In this document: piece after piece, positions 49,369 through 57,943 of the stretch
Position numbering within the stretch: position 1 is the first letter of the stretch
Layout of the letters: each line of letters opens with the position of its first letter
Source of the DNA: Pseudarthrobacter oxydans
Lineage (GTDB): Bacteria; Actinomycetota; Actinomycetes; Actinomycetales; Micrococcaceae
Length of the DNA stretch: 64,000 nt
Assembly: GCF_030812335.1 (NCBI RefSeq)
Contig: NZ_JAUSSN010000003.1
Location: forward strand, 124,001-188,000
Direction of reading: 5' to 3'
Made by a program: the position numbers and the translations under genes
Notes under the pieces: generated by a model
What the model was told of the DNA's origin: nothing
Database searches by the model: none
The model's input: only the letters and a program-made list of their open reading frames with translations

Positions 49369-52017
49369 ATGATGCGGACCTTACTTTCCCCCAACAGTCA
49401 CCTCGGCAGCCGGGTCGGGGCGGCGCTGCTGGCCGTCTCCCTGATCGCCGGTCCCGGCCTGGCCACGCCGGCAGCCGCCGTCGAGCCGTCACCGACGGCA
49501 TCCCCTGCCGCAACGGGTGACGCAGGTGCGCCTCCGGTGACCGCCGCCCCGACGGCGTCGGTTGCTCCGGCCCCGGCCACCGCGACGGCGGCCCCCACGG
49601 CTGCCCCCACGCCGGCGGCGGATAGTGCCCCGGCGACGGTTGACAAGTCCACGGAGGCCTACCGCAGCGCCATGGCGGAGGCCACCAAGACCGGCGGGGC
49701 GGAGATGGGGCAGGGAACGCGCGCTGCCGACGCATCGCTCGACGGGGACAAGGCTGCGGGCACCGAGGCCCTGGCCACCGAAGGCACCTGGATGCCCAGC
49801 TATGGGGTCCAGGGACTCGACGTCAGCAAGTACCAGGCCGGAATCAACTGGCAGACCGAGTGGAACATGGGCGCCCGCTTCGCCTACATCAAGGCCACCG
49901 AGGGGAACTACTACACCAGCACCACGTTCAGCGACCAGTACCTGGGCTCCAGGGCTGTTGGCATGATCCGCGGCGCCTACCATTTCGCCAACCCGGCAGC
50001 CTCCTCCGGCGCCGACCAGGCCCGGATCTTCGTCCAGAACGGCGGTGGCTGGAGCGCCGACGGGTACACCCTCCCTCCCGTGCTCGACTTTGAGGGAAAC
50101 CCCTACGCCGGCCAGACCATTGGCGGCTACTACCAGGGCAACACCTGCTACGACATGACCCCCGCCCAGCTGACGTCCTGGGCCCGCGACTTCGGCAACA
50201 CCATGCAGGCCCTGACCGGCCGGCTGCCGGTCATGTACACCACCACCACGTGGTGGAACTACTGCACCGGCGGGCCCTCCGGTTTCGGCGACTGGCCGCT
50301 GTGGATCGCCCGCTGGCCAAGCTCGCCCAGCGACAGCCCCGGCGCCCTGCCCTCCAGCTGGGCCAACTTCAGCTTCTGGCAGTACAGCGAGTCCGGCCCC
50401 TTTGCCAACGGCGGCGACTCAAACGTCTGGAACGGCTCGTACTCTCAGCTGTCGACGTTTGCAGCTGGGGGTGGGACCCCCGCCCAAGCGCCGCCAGTGG
50501 CACTTTCGAACGCCTACAAAGTGTCCTGGGCAGGAGATGCCGACAGTGACGGCAAACCGGACATGGTAGCCCACCATTCGGATGGGTCCCTGTGGTTTTC
50601 GGCAGGGACAGGAGCAGGCGGGTACCGTACGGCTCGGAACATCGGCAGTGGATGGAACATCTACGACAAGATCGTGGGCGTAGGCGACTCCAACCGGGAT
50701 GGCAAACCCGATGTGGTCGCCCGCCGAGCCGACGGCACCCTCTGGTTCTACGCCGGCGATGGCAAGGGCAGCTACCAGGGAGCCCGCCAGATTGGCACCG
50801 GCTGGCAGGCTTTCAACGAGCTGGCACGTGCCGGCGACTCCGACGGCGACGGCATCGCGGACGTTGTGGCACGAGATGCCGGAGGCGGCCTCTGGAGCTA
50901 CTCCGGCGACGGGAACGGCGGTTACAAGAACGGCCGGAAAATCGGATCGGGTTGGGACATCTTCAACTTGCTCGTGGGAACTGGCGACTTCAATTCCGAC
51001 GGCATCCCCGATGTTCTCGCCCGCCACACCAGTGGCAGCCTGTGGATATACCCGGGTGACGGAAGCGGCGGCTACCGAACCGGACGCCAGATCGGCACCG
51101 GGTGGTCCATCTACGATCAGGTCCTCGGCGCCGGAGACAACAACGGCGATGGCCGGGCCGATATCCTGGGGCGCCGCGCCGATGGCAGCCTCTGGTTCTA
51201 CGCGGGCGACGGCATGCGCAGCGACGGTTACACTGTCGCGCGTAAGGTCGGCACCGGCTGGAACATCTTCAGCCGTGTCACCGGCGTCGGAGACTCCGAC
51301 AGCGATGGCAAACCCGATCTGCTCACGCAACATACCGATGGCTCCCTCTGGTTCTACGCTGGAACAGGCACCGGAGGATACCGGACCGGGAGGGTTATCG
51401 GCAGCGGATGGAACATCTACGACAGGATCGAAGGCATCCCTGACGCCAACCGCGATGGTAAAGCCGATCTGCTCGCCCGCCGCCCGGACGGTAGCCTCTG
51501 GTTTTACGCCGGTGACGGCAAGGCAAACTACCAAGGCGCCCGCCAGGTCGGCACCGGTTGGCACGTGTTTTCACAGCTGATCAGCGCTGGCGATTCCAAT
51601 AGGGACGGCATCTCCGACGTTGTTGCGCGGGACTCCGCCGGCGGCCTCTGGAGCTACGCCGGTGACGGCACCGGCGGGTACCAGACCGGCCGACTAATCG
51701 GAACCGGCTGGGGCATTTATAACCAGGTGTTGAGCCCCGGCGATTTCGACGCCGACGGCATCCCCGACATTCTGGCGCGCCACACGAATGGCACCCTCTG
51801 GTTCTACCCGGGTGACGGCCGCGGCGGCTATGGCAGCGGACGCCAGATCGGTACTGGTTGGGGCATCTACAACCAGATTGTCGCGCCAGGCGACAACACC
51901 GGTGACGGATTGGCCGACGTCGTGGGGCGCCACACTGACGGCGGCCTATGGTTCTACGCCGGCGACGGCATGCGCACCGACGGGTACAACGGCGCTAGAG
52001 CCGTCGGGAGTTTCTGA
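49369..52017 (+). CDS. Secreted GH25 muramidase with ten propeller-like FG-GAP/tachylectin-type repeats
   Basis: An 882-residue exported protein: signal peptide (about 1-38), Ala/Pro/Thr linker (to about 140), GH25 lysozyme domain (about 145-355) and ten repeats (about 385-882). The GH25 catalytic acids are visible: Asp151 in GLDVSKYQ and Asp240/Glu242 in VLDFEG. Each repeat, about 50 residues, has a DxDxDG-type calcium loop, then DGSLWFYAGDG and IGTGWxxF. Repeats 1-5 and 6-10 form two copies of one 252-residue superunit. Likely binds and cuts peptidoglycan outside the cell. Repeats such as these usually bind glycans. Confidence 0.9.
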   Translation: MMRTLLSPNSHLGSRVGAALLAVSLIAGPGLATPAAAVEPSPTASPAATGDAGAPPVTAAPTASVAPAPATATAAPTAAPTPAADSAPATVDKSTEAYRSAMAEATKTGGAEMGQGTRAADASLDGDKAAGTEALATEGTWMPSYGVQGLDVSKYQAGINWQTEWNMGARFAYIKATEGNYYTSTTFSDQYLGSRAVGMIRGAYHFANPAASSGADQARIFVQNGGGWSADGYTLPPVLDFEGNPYAGQTIGGYYQGNTCYDMTPAQLTSWARDFGNTMQALTGRLPVMYTTTTWWNYCTGGPSGFGDWPLWIARWPSSPSDSPGALPSSWANFSFWQYSESGPFANGGDSNVWNGSYSQLSTFAAGGGTPAQAPPVALSNAYKVSWAGDADSDGKPDMVAHHSDGSLWFSAGTGAGGYRTARNIGSGWNIYDKIVGVGDSNRDGKPDVVARRADGTLWFYAGDGKGSYQGARQIGTGWQAFNELARAGDSDGDGIADVVARDAGGGLWSYSGDGNGGYKNGRKIGSGWDIFNLLVGTGDFNSDGIPDVLARHTSGSLWIYPGDGSGGYRTGRQIGTGWSIYDQVLGAGDNNGDGRADILGRRADGSLWFYAGDGMRSDGYTVARKVGTGWNIFSRVTGVGDSDSDGKPDLLTQHTDGSLWFYAGTGTGGYRTGRVIGSGWNIYDRIEGIPDANRDGKADLLARRPDGSLWFYAGDGKANYQGARQVGTGWHVFSQLISAGDSNRDGISDVVARDSAGGLWSYAGDGTGGYQTGRLIGTGWGIYNQVLSPGDFDADGIPDILARHTNGTLWFYPGDGRGGYGSGRQIGTGWGIYNQIVAPGDNTGDGLADVVGRHTDGGLWFYAGDGMRTDGYNGARAVGSF
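50533..52014 (+). repeat. Ten ~150-bp coding repeats arranged as two 756-bp superunits
   Basis: Protein repeats start near residues 388, 438, 489, 538, 588, 640, 690, 741, 790 and 840. Repeat 1 pairs with 6, 2 with 7, 3 with 8, 4 with 9 and 5 with 10, as shown by private features: YQGARQ in 2 and 7, GGGLWSY or AGGLWSY in 3 and 8, GDF with YPGDG in 4 and 9, and GDGMR with DGY in 5 and 10. The period between homologous repeats is 252 residues. Confidence 0.88.
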
Positions 52018-52286
52018 CCAGACGATATGAAGTGATGGGGGTGCAGGTCCTTGCCCGTCCGTGACCGGTCATGATCGCCGGGCGGTCCCGGCAGTGCCGG
52101 TTTTGGTGAAATCCGCGGCCGTCTGCGTGGTGGGCGGCGCTGCGGGGCCTGATCCCGGCGGTGAGGCCGGGGCCTTCTGTTTCACGGGATTCGTGGGTTG
52201 CCATTAAGGGTTCCCTTGGCCTGTCGGCTCGTCGGGGGTGCAATGGTAGTGCCATGGCAGACCGGGGACCGCGGACCGGGTCGCCG

Positions 52287-52721
52287 TCAGGCGGAGATTT
52301 CTTCGGAGTCGTCCGCCGCGCGGCGGGCGGGGCGGAAGATCCAGTGCTTGTACAGGAGGAAGTTCCAAGCGGTAATCATCGCGGTGGAAACGACCTTACC
52401 GATCTGATAGCCGAGCCCCAGCCATTCAGCACCATTGACAATCAAGTCAACCGCCAGAGTGTTGAAAGCTACGAGCAAGCAGTACTTGAACAAGCTGACA
52501 CTACGGCCGTTCTGTGCCCGGAACGTGAAGACCCGTTGCAGTATGAAGTTGAAAACCAGGCTGGTCAGGAATGCGATGGGAGTCGCGAGCCACAGTTCAA
52601 CACCGAAAACCTCGTGAAGCAGCATGAGCATGCCCAAATCTATGGCGAATGAAAGTCCGCCAACGATGATGAACCTGACAATCTCATTATTGAGCACAAC
52701 TTTTGAATGCCTTCTAAGCAC
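52287..52721 (-). CDS. GtrA-family membrane protein
   Basis: A 144-residue protein with four hydrophobic segments and the family motifs RFIIVGGLSFAIDLGMLM and FNFILQRVFTFR, ending in WNFLLYKHWIF. GtrA-like proteins are thought to carry undecaprenyl-linked sugars across the membrane for surface glycan decoration. It starts the polysaccharide region on the minus strand. Base composition is lower in GC than the flanks. Confidence 0.9.
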   Translation of the reverse strand: MLRRHSKVVLNNEIVRFIIVGGLSFAIDLGMLMLLHEVFGVELWLATPIAFLTSLVFNFILQRVFTFRAQNGRSVSLFKYCLLVAFNTLAVDLIVNGAEWLGLGYQIGKVVSTAMITAWNFLLYKHWIFRPARRAADDSEEISA

Positions 52722-53063
52722 TTATCCTCTTCGCTTCCAGTGGATTCCTGCGCTATCCACGCTAGTACCAACGCTGTCAAACCGGTGAAAATGAACCAAG
52801 CAATTGTCAGCTCTGAAGCCTAACGCCGATCCAGCGTAGAGGTGGCATGTCCTGTAGTACCCCGAGGGGCTGCGGCACCCGATGCCCCGCTGCCGCGCTG
52901 CCGGCGGGGCCATACTGCGGGAGGTCCGCACGTGAAACGCTCCACATTACGGTAGCATACTGAGGTCGCCGTGTCCGGCTGGGGCTAGCCGCCGCACGGC
53001 ACTATCGGCCGTGCTTTTAGATTCCAAAGCGATTCCACGACGAGCTTTTTAGGACCAATAGTT
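52722..53063. other. Divergent gene-free stretch between gtrA and the polytopic protein
   Basis: About 340 bp with no supportable gene. It must carry the promoters of both divergent genes. A 7-bp hairpin (GCCCCGC at 52884-52890, GCGGGGC at 52904-52910) is present, and the right half is AT-rich near 53020-53060. Nothing else recognised. Confidence 0.6.
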
Positions 53064-55025
53064 TTGACAACTACAGCGTCATTTTCTTCACACATTTCAG
53101 GCGCCAGGGAGAGATTTCTGACGTGGGTGTGTCTCAATGACAACAGACTCAAGCTTGCGGTTGTCGTCGCTTATCTGGTCGCAGTGGCCTGCGGGGCCAC
53201 AACCTCGTCCATAGGAATATCCACCCTCAGGGAGGACTCCAGCGATCCTTTCGGGCTTCAAATAGGTGAAGCGTCGAGAATTCGCGCGGATGAATATAAT
53301 GCGTTCTCCCCTATAGCACTGTCGATCATGGCTACTGGCGGCGCGCCGACGACCAGCGTACTTTCCGCCCCTGCGGACCTCGTCCACCGTTACTCCTCCG
53401 GAGGGTTCTTTGGATCGGTCGTGTTTTTCGATTCCACATTCCTCCAGACGGCGTCCTTCTTGCCCGACGCGATGCTGTTCGCCGCCCGGTGGTGGCTGCC
53501 GTCCCTGCTGCTTTTCCTTTTTCTCCCCAAGTGGTTCGTCCAGGTGGGTGCAGATCGCCGCTGGGGGTGGCTGGCGGCAATCTTGATCGCGCTTTCTCCG
53601 GCCGCCTCGTGGTGGACCATGATGCCGATCCAGTTGATCGCCTACACGGTAGCAGGGTGCAGTCTTCTCCTGTCCGCGTTCCAGAGGTTCATTCGCCGGG
53701 AGCGCCTCACTCCGGCACTCCAAAGCCTGGCGGCAGGAATTCTGATCGCCGGTATGCCCAGTTTCTACATTCCGTGGTCACTGGTGCTGGGCCTGCCTAT
53801 GCTCGTTGCTACCGTCGCGTGGATCTTCGGGTCGAAGGAAGAGTGGAAGCCGAAAATCCTGGCTTTGAGCAGCGCCGGCCTGGTCGCCATGGTATTCGCC
53901 GCAGGCATCCTCTGGGAGAACCGCGCCGGAATATCATCACTGCTGGAATCCGTTTATCCGGGCTCACGCAGGTCTGCCGGTGCGGCCCAGTCCTTCAGCA
54001 TGCTCTTTGGCGCTCCGGCGCTGGGTGCGCTGCAGGAAATGACTCCCATCGGAAGCAACGAAAGTGAACTGTCAACCGCCTTCACCATCACGTTCGTTTG
54101 GGCAGCCTTCCTACTTGTTGGCTTGAAATCGTTTGGGCCGCTGCGGCAGAACGTCGTCATCTTGGTGTTGATGGGATTCGGTCTAATCTGGATCGCCTGG
54201 TGCACCATCAACCTCGGGGACAAAAGCGCGGCAATGCCGTTGTTGAACTTCGTGCAGCCCGCGCGCGCCGCCCAAGTCTGCGGAATCCTCGGAACCATCT
54301 TGGTCTGCCTGTTGCTGTCCCGCTTACCCGCCAGGTCAGGCTGGCGGCTGCCGACAGTCTCGGCTGTTGTCTGCGGCATGATCACAGCCTTCGCGGCATC
54401 CGCCCTTCAACAGACGCATCTTCCCGTCATCTCGCATAAGTTCATTGCACTCGTGGCCGTCGCCGTGGCCGTTTCGGTCTTCTGCGTGACACGATTTCCG
54501 CACAGGATCTGGCCCATGGTCCTGATCACCGTGTTGGCGGCGGTACCAGTCCTCAACTCCAACCCGCTACTCTTCGGCTTGGGCGACCTGAGGGGGTCCG
54601 CAACAGCTGACTACCTGAACGATGAGGGAAAGACCACTCGGTCGGCCGACGGCGTGTGGGCGTCGGACTCGCCCTCCTTCGACACCGCCATGATTGCCAA
54701 CGGTGTCCCGTCACTTAGCGGGCTGCAGCGGTCGGGCCCTGACAAGTCGCAGTGGGCCAAATTGGATCCGGATCAGAGCCACTCCCAGGAGTGGAACCGC
54801 GGCGGCGGATTCGTGTACTTCCAATGGTTGGCCGGACAGCCCCTCATCTTCGGCAATAATGGCTCGGACTCAGTCATGGTCGGAGTGGACCCGTGTGACC
54901 TGAAGCGGCGCATCCCAAATCTTCGGGGAATCGCTTCCACTCATCCGCTGGACGTCCCCTGTCTGGTGCCAGATCGTACCTTGAGATGGTCCGATCAGGA
55001 CATGTTCATTTACAAGTTCTCCTAG
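53064..55025 (+). CDS. Large polytopic membrane protein, GT-C-like, function unknown
   Basis: A 653-residue protein from TTG with an AGGA site 10 nt upstream. It has about 12 hydrophobic segments from residue 28 to 500 and a C-terminal extracytoplasmic domain of about 130 residues. The first outside loop has EASRIRADEYNAFSPIALS, where an Arg-Ala-Asp-Glu group sits as in GT-C glycosyltransferases of the DUF7657/YfhO-like group. A polyprenyl-linked sugar transferase is the best guess. The gene lies between gtrA and a lipoprotein gene. Confidence 0.72.
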   Translation: MTTTASFSSHISGARERFLTWVCLNDNRLKLAVVVAYLVAVACGATTSSIGISTLREDSSDPFGLQIGEASRIRADEYNAFSPIALSIMATGGAPTTSVLSAPADLVHRYSSGGFFGSVVFFDSTFLQTASFLPDAMLFAARWWLPSLLLFLFLPKWFVQVGADRRWGWLAAILIALSPAASWWTMMPIQLIAYTVAGCSLLLSAFQRFIRRERLTPALQSLAAGILIAGMPSFYIPWSLVLGLPMLVATVAWIFGSKEEWKPKILALSSAGLVAMVFAAGILWENRAGISSLLESVYPGSRRSAGAAQSFSMLFGAPALGALQEMTPIGSNESELSTAFTITFVWAAFLLVGLKSFGPLRQNVVILVLMGFGLIWIAWCTINLGDKSAAMPLLNFVQPARAAQVCGILGTILVCLLLSRLPARSGWRLPTVSAVVCGMITAFAASALQQTHLPVISHKFIALVAVAVAVSVFCVTRFPHRIWPMVLITVLAAVPVLNSNPLLFGLGDLRGSATADYLNDEGKTTRSADGVWASDSPSFDTAMIANGVPSLSGLQRSGPDKSQWAKLDPDQSHSQEWNRGGGFVYFQWLAGQPLIFGNNGSDSVMVGVDPCDLKRRIPNLRGIASTHPLDVPCLVPDRTLRWSDQDMFIYKFS

Positions 55026-55131
55026 CCGTTCGTGCCGGGAGCGGGCCCCGGATTGCCCGCCGCAAGCACGTGAGCGGCTAGGGTTGTAGGCAGGTACGAC
55101 AAGGCACGCACCAGATCGGAAAGGGAAGTCG

Positions 55132-56193
55132 TTGCGCACACGGTCCATAGGCGGCGCTCTCGCCTGCATTCTGCTCGCTGGGATAGGAGCGGCTGGTTGC
55201 TCGAGCAAGACGTCCGTCACCGATGTCAGAGGTTCTCTGACAGCGATCGGTACACCGGTGCAGCAAGACCCCATCGGAGCATGGAGCAGTGCCTGGACGA
55301 AGGTGCACAACGCCACTTCCGTTAACTACTCTCCCGATGGTTCCGAGGTCGGGATTTCTGCCCTGTCGACGGGGCAGGCTTACTTCGCGGCGCTCGACAC
55401 GCCCCTAACGCAGGCGCAGCAAGACCAGACGAAGCAAGTGTGTGGGCCGACCGGGGCGTTCTCCATCCCGGTTTCGATCACCTCCCTCGGCGTGGCATTC
55501 AACATGCCCAGTGTCCAGAGTCTCAAACTTAGCCCTGCCGTCCTGGCTGGCATCTTTTCGGGAGAAATCACCCGCTGGGACGCAGCCGAGATTATCGAGT
55601 TGAATCCCGGCACAACTCTTCCGTCGTCGGAGATCGTCCCGGTCACGGCAGCGCAGCGAAGTGCCGAGACCACAGCGGCGACCAGGTATCTCAGCAGCGT
55701 CCCTGAATGGACAGCCGGCGTCACCGATGTCTGGCCGAAACCGAAGAACGGAATCGAAGAAAAGAAACTCTCCGACATCGGAACCAAGGTCGACCAGACA
55801 GCCGGTGCCATAGCGTTCATGACCACCGGCGCGAACGGAGGCCGCTTCGACACTGCGCTTATGTCATTTGGGGAGGGTTTCGTGCGCATGTCCAAGGACT
55901 CCACCGCTGTCGCAGCCAAGGAGGGCGCCACGCGGAAGATCCCCACTGGTGTCGAGTTCACCCTCCCGGAAAAAAGCGCCGAAGGCTACGCCCTTGGCGT
56001 CGTCGGGTACCAGGCCTTCTGCCCCAGGTACAAGAATGGCCCATTGACCACCCTCGTGAAGTCTTGGGGGAAGTTCGTTCTCAGTCCGGACGGCCAGGTC
56101 GCCTCGACTTATTTCGCGAACGTCGTTTCGCCCAGTGAGGAAGCTCTGAGGGCTTCTAACACCATGATTGAAGCTATACGGGAGGAGGCATGA
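55132..56193 (+). CDS. PstS-like phosphate-type substrate-binding lipoprotein
   Basis: A 353-residue protein from TTG after AAGGGAAG. The lipobox is GIGAAGC, so it is a lipoprotein. The rest has the PBP-like layout of PstS: SGEITRWDAAEI, IPVSITSLGVAFN, and GAIAFMTTGANGG. The phosphate-binding pattern T-G-S-x-x-G is not evident at the start (NYSPDGSEVGISAL). No pstCAB genes adjoin it; it overlaps a DUF2142 membrane protein gene by 4 bp. It may bind phosphate or another anion for a surface-assembly role. Confidence 0.78.
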   Translation: MRTRSIGGALACILLAGIGAAGCSSKTSVTDVRGSLTAIGTPVQQDPIGAWSSAWTKVHNATSVNYSPDGSEVGISALSTGQAYFAALDTPLTQAQQDQTKQVCGPTGAFSIPVSITSLGVAFNMPSVQSLKLSPAVLAGIFSGEITRWDAAEIIELNPGTTLPSSEIVPVTAAQRSAETTAATRYLSSVPEWTAGVTDVWPKPKNGIEEKKLSDIGTKVDQTAGAIAFMTTGANGGRFDTALMSFGEGFVRMSKDSTAVAAKEGATRKIPTGVEFTLPEKSAEGYALGVVGYQAFCPRYKNGPLTTLVKSWGKFVLSPDGQVASTYFANVVSPSEEALRASNTMIEAIREEA

Positions 56194-57857
56194 CCCACAC
56201 AACCGTGACAAATAATCCGTCGTCGGCGGTCCCCCTTGCCACAGATGCATCACCGCGGGGTCGACGCCAGTACGAACTCTCACCGGTCACACGCAGCGGG
56301 CTGAAGTTCTTCTTTCCCGTCTTCGCTCTTCTATCTGTCCTAATCACGATCTGGATCCTGGCGACTCCGTTGATGGCGTACCCGGATGAACCCTCGCACA
56401 CCATCAAGGCGGCCGCCGTGGCGCGGGGCCAGTTCTTCCCCGGCCCGGGGGAGTCCTACGGTCACGGCGTGCATGTTCAGGTTCCGTCCTACATCGCCAA
56501 CTTGGAATCACAGATGTGTTTCTCCTTCCACATGGAGAAGACCGCTGGCTGCGCTCCCGCCATTCCGGTGGATGACAACTACCTCACCATCGGAGTTACC
56601 TCGGCGGGTCTGTATAACCCGTTCTACTACTGGCTGGTGGGGCTACCCAGCCTCTTCATGTCGGGCGCCCCGGCCCTGTTTGCCATGCGCATCGTCAGCG
56701 GCCTCTTATCAGCGGCGTTCTATGCGGCGGGCTTCACCGCGTTGTCACGTCTCCGCCACCCGAAGTGGCCGCTCATCGCCGCCGGTGTGGCAACGACGCC
56801 CATGGTGTTGTTCCTTGCGAGCGGCATCAATCCCAACTCGCTTGAAATCGCGGCCTCCATGGCTGCGTTCTGCGGGCTGGTGTCCGTGCTGGAGAACTCC
56901 CGGAACCTGAAACGGGCCCGCCCCGGCATCCTGACCGTCAGCGTCGCGGCCGCGACCTTAGCCAACACCCGGAACGTATCGCTGCTCTGGCTGTTGTGTG
57001 GCGCGATCGTTGCCTGTCTCTTCTTCCGTTGGGCCGACATCGCCGCCATCTTCAGAAATCGGCTGGTCCAGGTGGTCAGTGCGCTGACGGCAGTTGGCAT
57101 AGCCCTGGGCCTGGCGTGGAACTTCCTCATGCTCAGGGCACCTGCTTCCGCGGGTGAGGCCCCGGCGGGCATCTCCAACGTCAGCGGTGAGGTACGCCCG
57201 TATAACGCTTTCCTGACAATGCTGGACAGGTCATTTGACTTCGTGCACCAGTACGTCGGTGTCGCGGGCTGGCTGGATGCGCCCGTGCCGCTGGGTGTCG
57301 TCGCTTTCTGGAGCATGTTGCTCATCGGGACTGTACTCATGGTGTTCCTCGTCCGGCCCGTGCGGCTACAGATAGCGTTCTGGGTCGCACTGGGATTCCT
57401 TACCGTGGTTCCGGCCGCGGTCCAGGCGGCGCTGGTCAACACAACCGGCTTTATCTGGCAGGGACGCTACAGCCTCCCGCTGTTTGCCATTGCTCTGATC
57501 TCCGCTGGGCTGGCCATGAGGTTTCGCCCCTTCGGCCAACGTCCGCAGAACCGGACCGTCACCCGGATCGTGCTGCTGGCAGCGTGTGTCGCGCACGTCT
57601 ACGCCTTCCTGAACGTGCTCCGGCGCTACGTTGTCGGGCTGCAGGAATGGGGAAATTGGCAGACCATGTTCACTGTGCCCGGCTGGCAGCCTCCCCTGAC
57701 CTGGGAGGTCCTGACCGTCGTGTTCACAGCGGTGGTGGTCTTCGCCGCGTCGAAGCTGTTCCGCTTTCTGCATCCCGGCGCCGACCTCGTGCCGAAACTG
57801 GCCCGGTACGTCCGGAAGATCCGCCCGGCCCTTCGGCGAAAAACCGCGGACCGCTAG
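56190..57857 (+). CDS. DUF2142 polytopic membrane protein
   Basis: A 555-residue protein with about ten hydrophobic segments. The first outside loop has PLMAYPDEPSHTIKAAAVARG, where an acidic DEP...H group is typical of DUF2142 and resembles the catalytic Asp/Glu loop of GT-C glycosyltransferases. Other helices include WLLCGAIVACLFF and YSLPLFAIALISAGL. It overlaps the PstS-like gene by 4 bp, so they form one unit. Acts in the envelope, probably as a sugar or lipid-linked transferase. Confidence 0.82.
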   Translation: MTHTTVTNNPSSAVPLATDASPRGRRQYELSPVTRSGLKFFFPVFALLSVLITIWILATPLMAYPDEPSHTIKAAAVARGQFFPGPGESYGHGVHVQVPSYIANLESQMCFSFHMEKTAGCAPAIPVDDNYLTIGVTSAGLYNPFYYWLVGLPSLFMSGAPALFAMRIVSGLLSAAFYAAGFTALSRLRHPKWPLIAAGVATTPMVLFLASGINPNSLEIAASMAAFCGLVSVLENSRNLKRARPGILTVSVAAATLANTRNVSLLWLLCGAIVACLFFRWADIAAIFRNRLVQVVSALTAVGIALGLAWNFLMLRAPASAGEAPAGISNVSGEVRPYNAFLTMLDRSFDFVHQYVGVAGWLDAPVPLGVVAFWSMLLIGTVLMVFLVRPVRLQIAFWVALGFLTVVPAAVQAALVNTTGFIWQGRYSLPLFAIALISAGLAMRFRPFGQRPQNRTVTRIVLLAACVAHVYAFLNVLRRYVVGLQEWGNWQTMFTVPGWQPPLTWEVLTVVFTAVVVFAASKLFRFLHPGADLVPKLARYVRKIRPALRRKTADR

Positions 57858-57865
57858 CTCTGTCG

Positions 57866-57920
57866 GTCATGAGAAAGGACCCGTTCAAGCTGCACGCTTG
57901 AACGGGTCCTTTCTCATGAC
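57866..57920. terminator. Perfect 25-bp inverted repeat, bidirectional terminator
   Basis: Arms at 57866-57890 and 57896-57920 are exact reverse complements with loop TGCAC. The outer part carries GAGAAAGGACCCG / CGGGTCCTTTCTC, giving an A/T-rich base on both strands. It lies between two convergent genes and can stop both. Confidence 0.9.
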
Positions 57921-57943
57921 GGACTTCGCCGATGCCGGCCACC

